This document shows, in pieces, positions 15,229-23,891 of a stretch of 34,237 nt of DNA. The stretch spans positions 1 to 34,237 of the forward strand of contig CAYWJH010000027.1 of assembly GCA_964458555.1 (NCBI GenBank). The letters are read 5' to 3'. Numbering within the stretch: the stretch's first letter is position 1; each line of letters begins with the position of its first letter. The position numbers and the translations under genes are program-made. Source of the DNA: SLST01 sp964458555 (GTDB taxonomy: Bacteria; Spirochaetota; Spirochaetia; DSM-27196; SLST01). The notes beneath the pieces are model-generated. The model did not search any database. It was given only the letters and a program-made list of their open reading frames with translations, and had not been told where the DNA came from.

Positions 15229-15258
15229 TTGACACCGCCCACCGGTCGCGCGTAGAAG
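15229..15258 (+). promoter_or_regulatory. Candidate promoter of the NUDIX gene
   Basis: A perfect -35 (TTGACA, 15229-15234) is followed after 18 bases by TAGAAG (15253-15258, four of six). The -10 ends six bases before the ATG at 15265 and there is no Shine-Dalgarno sequence, so the transcript would be leaderless. The -35 boxes of this promoter and the divergent antitoxin promoter are only eight bases apart. Confidence 0.4.
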
Positions 15259-15264
15259 TGACGG

Positions 15265-15936
15265 ATGACCGCGCCGGCCGCTACCTGCGATCAGCTCGAA
15301 GCGCGTCTTCGCCAACCGCTTCCCGGCCTCCCCGCGCAGGCCACGATGGCGCCCGCCGATCGCATCTCGTCGGCCTACGACCCCAATCCCCCCGGCGCGA
15401 ACCACGCTGGTGTCCTCCTGATCGTCACCGCCCGGCGCGAGCTCGTCTTCATCCGCCGCGCCGCCGACGGCCGCGCGCACAGCGGGCAGATCGCCTTCCC
15501 CGGCGGCGCTCGCGAGGACTACGACGCCGATCTCCGCGCGACCGCGCTGCGCGAGACCGAGGAGGAGATCGGCGTGCCGCGCGAGTCGGTCAGGGTGCTG
15601 GGCGCGCTCACGCCGCTCTACGTCGGCGTGTCCAACTTCGTCGTGCATCCCTTCGTCGGATGCGTGGAGGATCTCCCGCGCTTCGTCTGCCAGCCGGGCG
15701 AGGTGGAAGAGGCGATCGCGCTTCCGGTGGACGGGTTTGCGGCCGCACGCGGCGAGCTGGAGATGCTGCGACGCGGCGCCATCTACCGCGCGCCGTGCTA
15801 CCGCTTCGGCGAGGTCGCCGTCTGGGGCGCGACGGCGATGATCACCGCGGAGTTTCTCACGCTGGGTGACGGCTCACAGCGGCTTGCACCTACCGAGGCC
15901 ACTGAACATCCGCGAAATCAATCGCGCGCTTGCTGA
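15265..15936 (+). CDS. NUDIX hydrolase, CoA pyrophosphatase (NudL-like)
   Basis: This 223-residue protein has the CoA-pyrophosphatase motif just before the NUDIX box (AHSGQIAFPGG, 71-81) and the box itself with ALRETEEEIGV (94-104). That combination marks the NudL/NUDT7-8 group, which cleaves CoA, oxidised CoA or acyl-CoA to phosphopantetheine and 3',5'-ADP. A role in recycling oxidised CoA would fit the nearby CoA-disulfide-reductase-like protein, but they are separated by the toxin modules and oppositely controlled, so this is only suggestive. The last 20 or so residues (from about LAPTEATE) look like added sequence leading into the decayed region downstream. Confidence 0.88.
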   Translation: MTAPAATCDQLEARLRQPLPGLPAQATMAPADRISSAYDPNPPGANHAGVLLIVTARRELVFIRRAADGRAHSGQIAFPGGAREDYDADLRATALRETEEEIGVPRESVRVLGALTPLYVGVSNFVVHPFVGCVEDLPRFVCQPGEVEEAIALPVDGFAAARGELEMLRRGAIYRAPCYRFGEVAVWGATAMITAEFLTLGDGSQRLAPTEATEHPRNQSRAC

Positions 15937-16093
15937 CCCAGTATTGAAATAGCTAACTAAGTGCGATACACCGACATCTGTGGAACACGAAGATGGCCGG
16001 AAGTCATCGATCGACGCCCAGGAAGAGAGACGCACGGCGATCGTACGAATGAGAAAGCGCGAACACACGCTCCAGCAGATCCATGACGCAATG

Positions 16094-16565
16094 GTCCACC
16101 GCCGCGGCGAGCTGGTAGAACGATTCGGCGTCGTCGTAGCTGGTGAGCTGGAAGTGCGCCTTGGAGAGAGTGATGTAGAGCGTCGTCTTGAACTCGGGTA
16201 TCGAGCGGCCGGATAGCTCGAGCGCGCGGAGGGCGGCCGCGCGGCGTAGCCGCCTACCTTGTTGTACTGGCCCTTGGTGCCCCGTTGCTCCGCCTGCTCG
16301 CGAATACCGGCGAGGATGGTATCCGTGAGATCCGCCGCGCCGCCCAGTCTCATGGGCGTAGCGCCGCCATTCGTCGACCCCGAAACGCCACGCGTCCATG
16401 AATGGGCCGCTGCCGAGCATCGTGATCTCCACCGGCACCCACACGCGGTCGTCGATGACGATGAGCATCTCCCGGTTGGGGTGGACGATGAGGTAGTCGC
16501 GCGCCGGTGGGCGACGTGATCCCTTCGGTCGAGAAGATCGACCTCCACGGTCTCTCCGGCAACCA
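16094..16565 (-). pseudogene. Decayed partial copy (B') of the transglutaminase/TPR gene
   Basis: This stretch matches, in pieces and in the same orientation, the gene at 16956-19112. Recognisable parts are AGETVEVDLL, ARDYLIVHPNREMLIVIDD through FMDAWRFGVDEW, LTDTILAGIREQAEQRG, and the last TPR (RALELSGRSIP to SFYQLAAAVD). The pieces sit in at least two frames and large parts between them are gone. One 78-base stretch (16252-16329) is identical to 17370-17447. Two deletion junctions fall at short repeats of the intact gene: 21 bp between 8-bp repeats and 118 bp between 6-bp repeats. No promoter or start remains. Bases 15937-16093 hold nothing I recognise. Confidence 0.85.
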
Positions 16566-16605
16566 ATGCGAAGCACCATCCACATTCGCCGCGTAGTGTA
16601 GTACT

Positions 16606-16875
16606 ATGAGAGAAGAATCCATGGCGCTTTCTGACCGTGACCTGGAACAGGTCGGCAACTACGTTCGGGCCCACCTCATCGAGTGGCTGCCGGTGCCCGT
16701 GCTCGAGCTCAACGAGCGGATCGTCCGCGTCGAGGAGGAGCTCAAGGCGCAGCGCGAGCTGATGCAGCGCGGCTTCGACCAGGTCGAGCGGCGTTTTCGC
16801 GGTCAGACGTGGCTGATCGGCGTCGGGTTCGTACTGATCAGCACCCTCATGAGTCTGTACGCGTTGCTGGGCTGA
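16606..16875 (+). CDS. Small coiled-coil protein with C-terminal membrane segment (A)
   Basis: This 89-residue protein has a soluble N-terminus (DRDLEQVGNYVRAHLIEWL) and a charged coiled-coil stretch (about 37-66: RIVRVEEELKAQRELMQRGF). One C-terminal membrane helix follows (about 69-88: TWLIGVGFVLISTLMSLYAL). Similar small tail-anchored coiled-coil proteins occur in several bacterial groups, but I know no function. An alternative start at 16621 (MALSDRD) has AGAGAAG before it and may be the true one. A decayed second copy lies at 23892-24045. A clear terminator follows at 16907. Confidence 0.75.
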   Translation: MREESMALSDRDLEQVGNYVRAHLIEWLPVPVLELNERIVRVEEELKAQRELMQRGFDQVERRFRGQTWLIGVGFVLISTLMSLYALLG

Positions 16876-16906
16876 GCGCGCCCGACATACCGAATCCTCA
16901 CCCCCG

Positions 16907-16942
16907 AAGGGGCTGTCTCACGAGGCGAGGCAGCCCCTTTTT
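16907..16942 (+). terminator. Rho-independent terminator after gene A
   Basis: The inverted repeat AAGGGGCTG / CAGCCCCTT encloses a 15-base loop that can pair further (GTCTC with GAGGC, partly) and is followed by a run of T. It sits 31 bases after the stop of gene A and just before the end of the convergent gene B. The T-run favours the plus strand. Confidence 0.85.
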
Positions 16943-16955
16943 GTCCGCGGCGCCC

Positions 16956-19112
16956 CTACTCCTCCCCCGTCTCGTCCGCGAACAGGATAGGCGGCCCACT
17001 TCTCGCAGCGCTCGCCCGCGTGCCGTCGCTGCCGGCCTGCGCGAGGTAGGCGAACTCGCTGGCCCCGTCGGGATCGACCGCCGCGGCGAGCTGGTAGAAC
17101 GATTCGGCGTCGTCGTAATCGGCAAGCTCGAAGTGCGCCTTGGACAGGTTGATGTAGAGCGTTGTTTGCAGGTCCGGTATCGAGCGGCCGGAGAGCTCGA
17201 GCGCGCGGACCGCGCCCTCGTACGCGCGGAGGGCGGCCGCGTAGCGCTCCTGGAGGAAGTTGACCGATCCCAGGTTGATCCTCGGATCCAGGTACGTCGC
17301 GTCCATGTTCGCGGCCCGAAGAAACGCGTCGCGCGCGGCGTCGTAGCGGCCGAGCCGCGCGGCGTAGATGCCTACCTTGTTGTACTGGCCCTTGGTGCCC
17401 CGTTGCTCCGCCTGCTCGCGAATACCGGCGAGGATGGTATCCGTGAGCCGATCGAAGTCTTCCCGGAACGCCCGTCGGATCCGATCCGCCGAGCCGTACT
17501 GCAGACCAAGATCGGTCTGCCGCAGCCCGACGGGGCGGTACACGGTCTGCGCCTCGCTCGTGCGATAGAGGCCGCGCTGGCCGGTCTCATCGGCGTATCG
17601 TCGCCATTCGTCCACGCCGAAGCGCCACGCGTCCATGAATCCGCCGCTGCCGAGCATCGTGATCTCCACCGGCACCCACACGCGGTCGTCGATGACGATG
17701 AGCATCTCGCGGTTGGGGTGCACGATGAGGTAGTCGCGCGCAGGCACGCCGGTGTTGAACGCGACGTAGATGTGCCCGGGCGTAGTGATGAACGCGGTCT
17801 CGATGCCCACCGTCTCGAGCATCGTCGCGTAGAGCGCGGTCAGGTCGTCGCAGTCCCCGGCGAGACGGGTGAGCGTATCACGCGGCAGGTTCACCGAGTC
17901 CACGGCGGTGACGTTGTCCTGGACCTGCGTGAACGGCGAGGTCGGGTCGATCTGGTAGATCACCCCCAGCTCGGTGAGCGCGTGGTAGGCGAGCATGGCG
18001 ACCTGCATCGGCTCGCTCGCCGAATCGATCATTTCCTCGATCCCTGTCTGGCGGATGAAGCTCGTATAGTTGCGGACCGCGCTGTCGGCCGGAGTGATGA
18101 AGCTGCCCATCTTGCGATCGTCGTTCCAGGTGAGCGCGGTCTTGTCGTGCAGATCGTAGGTGACGCTCTCTCGTTGCTCGGCCGGGCGACCTCGCGCGGT
18201 GTAGGTCACGATGACTTCACCGGTGAGCGGCGTGACCCCTTCGGTGGAGAAGACCTCCGAGTTGTAGCTCGCCAGCAGATCGACCTCCACGCTCTCCCCC
18301 GCCGCGAGCTCGCCGATCCGCGCAGATGGCGTGGGAGAGTCCATGAATCCTTCCTGGTGGAACGACACCTGGACGTCGGCGAGGTCGTAGCCTTCGGTGT
18401 TCGTGAGGCTCACCCGGCCAATCGGATTGTCGACGTAGTAGCTCTGCATGGCGGCGAATGCGTCGGGGAGCTCCACCTCTCCGAACCGGATCGCGCGGAT
18501 GAGCGATTCCGCCGAATCCGGGTCCCGCCCCAGGCGGTAGTGCGCCGCGACGCCAATACCGAACGAGAGGCCGTCGTACTCGCGGAAGGGGCTGAACGAG
18601 CGCAGGTAGCGGAGCGCCGGGGTCACGTCTATGGAGACGTTGTACGAGGGGTTGAGCGTGAGCTTGCCCTCTACACCTGCGACGAAGTTGAGCGCGCCAA
18701 CCGGCTCCTCGAGCGCGCTGGGGAAGACCGACTGCGTGATCCCCGCCGTCAGCGCCGCTCCGAGCTCAAACTCCTTGCTGAGGCGTTGCGAATAGCCGAT
18801 GCCCGGAGCGCCGTAGACGTGGTAGTGGTCCCACTTGTCGGGAAGCGCTTCGGCCTGCGAATCGTACTGCAGCAGGCCCAGCTTCGCCACGCCGTTCCAG
18901 ACCGGCGAGCGTGTCAGCGGAGCGCGGAACGTCGCCTCGAGCTCCTGGACCGCGAAGTCGGAGGCGAACGACGCGAAGGGCGTGACCGTCCGGTAGCCCG
19001 CGCCGAAGGAGAAGGGGTAGGAGTAGTAGGCGTTCAGGTCGAACCCGTCGTCCTGCGCGGTTGCAGCGCCGGCGGCGAGGATGACCAACAGCAGCAGTGC
19101 TCCGCGTTTCAT
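16956..19112 (-). CDS. Exported transglutaminase-like protein with TPR repeats (B)
   Basis: This 718-residue protein starts with a signal peptide (MKRGALLLLVILAAGAATAQ). Residues 21-195 are beta-rich and look like an outer-membrane or surface domain (YYSYPFSFGAGYRTVTPFASF). A beta-sandwich-like part (230-320) and a helical lead-in follow. Then comes a transglutaminase-type core: C421 in AGDCDDLTALY, H447 in TTPGHIYVAF, and a possible third acid, E483, in VWVPVEIT. Residues 555-690 form TPR repeats. Such exported cysteine proteins process or cross-link surface or peptidoglycan-associated proteins, but the substrate is unknown. GGAGG four bases before the ATG fixes the start. It is divergent from lipoprotein gene C with only 76 bases between starts, which suggests joint control. 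Confidence 0.82.
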   Translation of the reverse strand: MKRGALLLLVILAAGAATAQDDGFDLNAYYSYPFSFGAGYRTVTPFASFASDFAVQELEATFRAPLTRSPVWNGVAKLGLLQYDSQAEALPDKWDHYHVYGAPGIGYSQRLSKEFELGAALTAGITQSVFPSALEEPVGALNFVAGVEGKLTLNPSYNVSIDVTPALRYLRSFSPFREYDGLSFGIGVAAHYRLGRDPDSAESLIRAIRFGEVELPDAFAAMQSYYVDNPIGRVSLTNTEGYDLADVQVSFHQEGFMDSPTPSARIGELAAGESVEVDLLASYNSEVFSTEGVTPLTGEVIVTYTARGRPAEQRESVTYDLHDKTALTWNDDRKMGSFITPADSAVRNYTSFIRQTGIEEMIDSASEPMQVAMLAYHALTELGVIYQIDPTSPFTQVQDNVTAVDSVNLPRDTLTRLAGDCDDLTALYATMLETVGIETAFITTPGHIYVAFNTGVPARDYLIVHPNREMLIVIDDRVWVPVEITMLGSGGFMDAWRFGVDEWRRYADETGQRGLYRTSEAQTVYRPVGLRQTDLGLQYGSADRIRRAFREDFDRLTDTILAGIREQAEQRGTKGQYNKVGIYAARLGRYDAARDAFLRAANMDATYLDPRINLGSVNFLQERYAAALRAYEGAVRALELSGRSIPDLQTTLYINLSKAHFELADYDDAESFYQLAAAVDPDGASEFAYLAQAGSDGTRASAARSGPPILFADETGEE

Positions 19113-19188
19113 GTTGCCTCCATATCTGAGTATATTACTCGAAAAATACAGAATTTCACGATATGCTGACAGCAATATGAGGAAAATG

Positions 19189-22086
19189 ATGAGTGCACGG
19201 TTGAACTCTCGCGCGGCTCGGCTGGCTGCTGGTGCGGCTCTCGTCGCGCTCGTCCTTGCCGGATGTCCCAATCCGATCGACGTGGATGTTGCTGCCCGCA
19301 TGACCGACGATGCGCCGCCCTTCGTTTCCATCCAGAGCCCGGCGGACGGCGAGCAGTTCTCGCAGACGGTCATCGTTTCCGGTTTCGTCGAGGATCCGGA
19401 CGGATCCATCCATGCGCTCGACTACGTCGTGTCCGGCGCGCTGGGCGTCCTCCGCGAGGAGACCGTGGACGTGGGCACCGTCGGCACCGACGGTTCGTAT
19501 ACCTTCTCGTTCAGCACGGTCGGGTTCGATGGGCCGGTCGAGCTGCGCGTCATCGCCACCGACTGGAACGACAACACCGCCACCGACTCCGTGTCGCTGC
19601 AATACTCCGGCAGCCAGCTGTCATCGTTCTCCGCGGAACCTGCGAACAAGTCGGTTCGACTCGGCTGGGAGGCTCTCCCGGATGCCGATTCGTACACCAT
19701 CTACTACACGGATAACGGCACGCTGCCGACCGAGGAGTACGGAACCGCCGTCCAGCTGACGAGTCCGGGCTACGAGCTGACAGGTGCGCGCAATGGCGCG
19801 CTCTACACCTTCCTGCTCAGCGCGGACATCTCCGGCGAGCCGGAGTACTGGTCCGGCTACGTCCGTACGATCCCGCTCTCACGGTTCACGCTCGCCCCGC
19901 GCGTGCGCGGCGAGTACCGCCGCATCGAGGTGGAGTGGCAGTCGATCCCCGGCGTGGCGGGATACGAGGTCTACCGGGCCACCTCGCCGGACGGCCCGTT
20001 CAGCAACTACACCGGGACCATCACCGGGAACACGTACACGGACGCGGCGATCGCCGAAGGCGCTTGGTACTACTACAAGGTAAGACCCGCGATACCGGAC
20101 GCCGCACTGTCCACCTATAACGGCGCCCAGGGCCTCGCGATCCCGGAGACCAGCGAACGCATTCGAAGCGTCGCCACGCCTGCACCTACCCGAAAGGTCG
20201 CCGTCGCCGGGGATTACTCTTACGTGGCGGCCGGAAGCGCCGGGCTGCTCGTGATGGACATCGGCGAGCCGGCTGCCCCGAGGCTGGCGGGCAGCGTGCC
20301 TACGACCGACGCGCAGGACGTCGCCGTGGACGGGACCACCGTATTCGTCGCCGACGGCGCCGGCGGCGTGGCGATCGTGGACGCCGCGATACCATCCTCG
20401 CCGCGGCTCCTTGCGACGTACACCGGCGGAATCGGCAACGCGATCCGCATTGGCGTGGACCGCGTGACCGACCAGCTCTTCGTGATCGACGACACCGGCG
20501 GCACGGAGCTCCTCGCGCTCGACGTCGCCAACCCGGCCGCCCCTGCGCTCATCGACACGATCTCAGAGACGGACCGCTCCTTCTTCGAGCTCGCGGTCGT
20601 GGAGGGGGTGAGTGGCGGGACGGCGTCAGGCGTGTACGTCGTCTCCTCGAACGTCGATCCCGCACAGGGAGGAGCCACGATCTACGCCTACCTCCTCGAC
20701 GAGTCGTCGAGCGTGATGGGGCTTGCGGGGAGCCGCTTCTTCGACGCCGGCGGAGGCGACGACCTGCCGGTCCAGATCGCCGTGGGCGGCTCCCAGATGT
20801 ATCTGCTCGAGATTCCGTCGGGCATGGTCAGCGGTTCACGGCCGTACTCGCTCCGCGTGTACTCCGGTCTCTACGATTCGACCCCTGGCGAGTACACGAA
20901 CCTTGACGGCTTCCCCGCAGACCTTGCGTACGCCGACGATCGCCTCGTTGCCGTTGACGAGTACAAGCTACAGGTACTGGACGTCAGCGATCCGAACAAT
21001 CCGGACCGCATCTACGAGTTGGACACGCCGGCAAAGCCCATCGGCGTCGCCATGAAGGACGGCGATTATGCTTTCGTCGCCGCCGGCACGCCGTCGTTCC
21101 AGACGGTGGACCTGCAGCAGCAGGCCACGCTGTCCGTGGTGGGCTCCTACACGGACCCGTCGGTCGCCGATGTCCGCGTGCGTGGTGACCTGGCGTATCT
21201 TGCGACGAGCTCTACGGGCGGGCTGCGCGTGCTCGACGTGAGCGCTGCCGGGTCGCCGGACCCTCTCGGTTTCGTTCCCATCGACTTCGTCACCGGAGTC
21301 GCGATCTCCGGTGACTACGCGTTCGTCTCCGCGAGTGGCGATGGTCTTGCCGTGGTGAACATAGGCGATCCGAACGCGCCTGAGGTCATCGGTACGGCGG
21401 ATCCCGTCGCCGGCGCGCTGAACGCGATTGAGATCAGGGGAGACTTCGCGTACGCAGCCGGACGGGCGGGCCTGGAAATCTTCGACATCTCCGACCCGGC
21501 GAGCCCAACCGGTATCGGGTTCGTCGACTCCGGAACCGGCGGAATGCAGGACGTGTCCCTGCGGGGCGACCGCGTGTACGTCTCCGAAGGGTCCTACTTC
21601 GAGCCGGACGCCTTCAAGATCGTGGACATTTCCACGCCAACCGACGCGGCGCTCGTTGACGAGATCCCCGACCCAACGAGCTCCGGGGTCTTTGGCGTCC
21701 CCGCGGGGGTGGCAGCGGCAGACGGCTACGCCCTCCTGGCCGAAAGCTCCCCTGGCGGATTTCAGGGCATCCACGTCATCGACGTAGATCCGGGAAGCCT
21801 CGGCTACCTCACCGTCTACGGCCCGTACGATCCGGTCGACGGCGAGACGACCAACGACCTGCATCCGGTGCGCGGGATCGAGCTCGCCGGTGGCTACGCC
21901 TTTGCCGGGACATCGGAGGCAGGGGTCGTGATGCTCGACGTCGCCGACCCAACAGCACCGGTGCGTGTAGACGAGACGGGATCGCTGAACGGCGAGATCA
22001 AGGTCATCCGTGCGTCCGGCTCCATGCTCTACGCCGCGGCCCAGTTCGGTACGACAACCGGCCTGCACCTCATCGAGCTTCGGTAA
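19189..22086 (+). CDS. Large LVIVD-repeat surface lipoprotein (C)
   Basis: This protein has about 965 residues. The ATG at 19189 has GAGGA five bases upstream and gives a lipoprotein signal with lipobox LAGC (C26). Other ATGs at 19177 and 19186 are possible. After an Ig-like domain (about 40-140) come two fibronectin-III-like modules (for example VRLGWEALPDADSYTIYY and EVEWQSIPGVAGYEVYR). A long series of LVIVD beta-propeller repeats of the type VAVAGDYSYVAAGSAGLLVMDIG runs to the end. This build suggests a cell-surface binding or scaffold protein. It is divergent from B, which may act on it. A decayed partial copy lies at 23500-23864. Confidence 0.85.
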   Translation: MSARLNSRAARLAAGAALVALVLAGCPNPIDVDVAARMTDDAPPFVSIQSPADGEQFSQTVIVSGFVEDPDGSIHALDYVVSGALGVLREETVDVGTVGTDGSYTFSFSTVGFDGPVELRVIATDWNDNTATDSVSLQYSGSQLSSFSAEPANKSVRLGWEALPDADSYTIYYTDNGTLPTEEYGTAVQLTSPGYELTGARNGALYTFLLSADISGEPEYWSGYVRTIPLSRFTLAPRVRGEYRRIEVEWQSIPGVAGYEVYRATSPDGPFSNYTGTITGNTYTDAAIAEGAWYYYKVRPAIPDAALSTYNGAQGLAIPETSERIRSVATPAPTRKVAVAGDYSYVAAGSAGLLVMDIGEPAAPRLAGSVPTTDAQDVAVDGTTVFVADGAGGVAIVDAAIPSSPRLLATYTGGIGNAIRIGVDRVTDQLFVIDDTGGTELLALDVANPAAPALIDTISETDRSFFELAVVEGVSGGTASGVYVVSSNVDPAQGGATIYAYLLDESSSVMGLAGSRFFDAGGGDDLPVQIAVGGSQMYLLEIPSGMVSGSRPYSLRVYSGLYDSTPGEYTNLDGFPADLAYADDRLVAVDEYKLQVLDVSDPNNPDRIYELDTPAKPIGVAMKDGDYAFVAAGTPSFQTVDLQQQATLSVVGSYTDPSVADVRVRGDLAYLATSSTGGLRVLDVSAAGSPDPLGFVPIDFVTGVAISGDYAFVSASGDGLAVVNIGDPNAPEVIGTADPVAGALNAIEIRGDFAYAAGRAGLEIFDISDPASPTGIGFVDSGTGGMQDVSLRGDRVYVSEGSYFEPDAFKIVDISTPTDAALVDEIPDPTSSGVFGVPAGVAAADGYALLAESSPGGFQGIHVIDVDPGSLGYLTVYGPYDPVDGETTNDLHPVRGIELAGGYAFAGTSEAGVVMLDVADPTAPVRVDETGSLNGEIKVIRASGSMLYAAAQFGTTTGLHLIELR

Positions 22087-22341
22087 CGCTCATGCGAAGC
22101 AGGATCCGGGCTCGCCCCGTGCGACTCGCGTATGCATTGATTTCGATACGACGGCGGAGAGCCGGCTGAACGAGCAAACTTGGTATGATCTCTGGAACGC
22201 CGAACAGCACCGCGGCGACGCCGTGTTCCGCGGCGGGTTTGACCGCTCGCAGGAACAAAAGAGTGTTTACACTCCGTGCCGTTTTGAACAAAAATGGCGT
22301 TGGCGCTCCAAGTGCTTAGACAGGTCTACGAAGGGTTGTTG

Positions 22342-23481
22342 ATGAGAAAAGCCGTTCTTACATGTATTCTCCTGTGCGCGGCGACCGCGATCGCGATTGC
22401 AGAAGACACAAGCGACATTGTAGAGATGGAAGACGGCACGGTGCTGCGCGGCACTATCATCGATTCTGATGAAGAGAAGGTTGTTCTCGAGTCCGGATTG
22501 GGTGTTCTGGAGCTGTCCCGCGACAAGATCGTCGAGATACGGGTCGACAGAGTAAGAGTTGTTATCGACGATGGTTCGGTTATCGTCGGAGAGCTTCGGA
22601 AAGAGACGGCTCGGAGTGTCGTTCTAGATACTTCCGCAGGCGAGCTGACGATCGACAAAAGAGACATTCAGTCTGTAGAATACAATCCCGGAGAGAACCG
22701 TGAAACCGGGGATGGAACAGCCGGCCAGAGTTCGGGGTCGCAACTAAGCTCACAGTTTGAATCGGCGTATCTCTATGAGCAGCAGAAAAAGAGCGTCGCT
22801 ACGGGTGTTGCTCTCGAAGTGTTGGGAGCAGGACTGATCTATGCCGAAAACTACTGGCTCGGCATCCCGCTATTCCTGGCCCAAAATGCCCTGATCGTGT
22901 CGGCTCCTTTTTCGAGCAACTTTGTTCCCCTATTCGTCGGTGGAACACTTCTGAAGACCACGGATACGATTCTGACTGTAGTAACCATCAATCGTTACAA
23001 CCGGGAACTCCGTTCCCGCCTGGGTATTGAACAACCGACAGACGAGGGGTACGGGCTCACCGGGCACTCTGTGCATCTCGGCCTGGGAGGGGGATGGTTG
23101 AGCCAGGATTGCACGGACCCTGACGGGGAACGAAACGCAACCAGCGGGGGGTTGTTGGATGTTCAGGCGGGATGGATGTTTCCAGGTTCTGAACGTTTTT
23201 CTTGGGGCCTTCTTGTGTACGCGGGCTTTACGAATCAGGACGATTCTTCATGGCTTCTCGGGGGGGTAAGTCCCCGTTTCGTTCTTGGGAATCGTCTCGA
23301 TACATTCGCCGGGTTTATCGATATCGGGTTCGGCTCTCCTTTTCTCTTCCAGTTCGGAGTGTACCTGCAGAGCTTCTCCATAGCGATCCAACCCTTTCAG
23401 CCGCTCTCTTTCTTTGCGGTGGACTGCAGCATGAGGCAGTTTGCGTTTCACGTGGGCTACGACTTTCATCTTGGGAAATAG
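22342..23481 (+). CDS. Low-GC predicted envelope protein with SH3-like repeats (D)
   Basis: This 379-residue protein has a signal peptide (MRKAVLTCILLCAATAIAIA) and two similar beta-rich units of about 40 residues (VEMEDGTVLRGTIIDSDEEK and VVIDDGSVIVGELRKETAR) of the SH3-like/LSm-like kind. Hydrophobic segments at about 152-217 follow. A C-terminal part from about 243 has alternating aromatic residues ending FAFHVGYDFHLGK, as in an outer-membrane beta-barrel. AAGGG six bases before the ATG supports the start. Its base composition (near 50% GC, many A/T third positions) differs sharply from the neighbours, which suggests later arrival by transfer. I see no known function. Bases 22087-22341 hold no gene I recognise. 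Confidence 0.75.
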   Translation: MRKAVLTCILLCAATAIAIAEDTSDIVEMEDGTVLRGTIIDSDEEKVVLESGLGVLELSRDKIVEIRVDRVRVVIDDGSVIVGELRKETARSVVLDTSAGELTIDKRDIQSVEYNPGENRETGDGTAGQSSGSQLSSQFESAYLYEQQKKSVATGVALEVLGAGLIYAENYWLGIPLFLAQNALIVSAPFSSNFVPLFVGGTLLKTTDTILTVVTINRYNRELRSRLGIEQPTDEGYGLTGHSVHLGLGGGWLSQDCTDPDGERNATSGGLLDVQAGWMFPGSERFSWGLLVYAGFTNQDDSSWLLGGVSPRFVLGNRLDTFAGFIDIGFGSPFLFQFGVYLQSFSIAIQPFQPLSFFAVDCSMRQFAFHVGYDFHLGK

Positions 23482-23499
23482 GCCTACCTGAGAAGGGCT

Positions 23500-23864
23500 T
23501 AGCGGTAGCCCCCGTCGCAGGCTGCCCCAACGCGATCGAGATCAAGGGCGATCGTGCGTACATCGCCGGAGGAGCCTGTTTCGAGCCCAACAGTTTCAAG
23601 ATCGCGGATGTTTCGTCTCCCACGGCAGCGGTGCTGTCAATGAGGTAAATGGCGTGACAGGGAATGGCCGCGGTGGTTGCCGGAGGTGAGGAGTACACGT
23701 TTCTCGCCGACCGGGTGCCCTTCGGGCGCGACTATGCCTTTGCCGGAATCGATGGCGCGGGCGTGATCGTGCTCGACGTCTCGAATCCCGCCGGACCGGT
23801 CAGAGTTGCCGACATCGGCTGCGCGGACACGACGCCGGGATTGTGTACAGTCCGCTTCGATTGA
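23500..23864 (+). pseudogene. Decayed partial copy (C') of the LVIVD lipoprotein gene
   Basis: The same frame reads GLAVAPVAGCPNAIEIKGDR and CFEPNSFKIADVSSPT, then after two stop codons (TAA, TGA near 23645-23660) VAGGEEYTFLA and DYAFAGIDGAGVIVLDVSNP. These match ordered blocks of gene C (GLAVVNIG, VAGALNAIEIRGDFAYAAG, YFEPDAFKIVDISTPT, GYAFAGTSEAGVVMLDVADP) with the parts between them missing. The lipoprotein signal and most of the propeller are gone. It lies directly after gene D and before the broken copy of gene A. Confidence 0.85.
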
Positions 23865-23891
23865 CCTCTGAGGCAAGCCGGGAGAAGCACT

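Noticed and set aside
15874..16674. A 266-codon minus-strand reading and a 193-codon one as real genes
   Set aside because: They are pieces of the decayed copy B' read in different frames together with unrelated ends.
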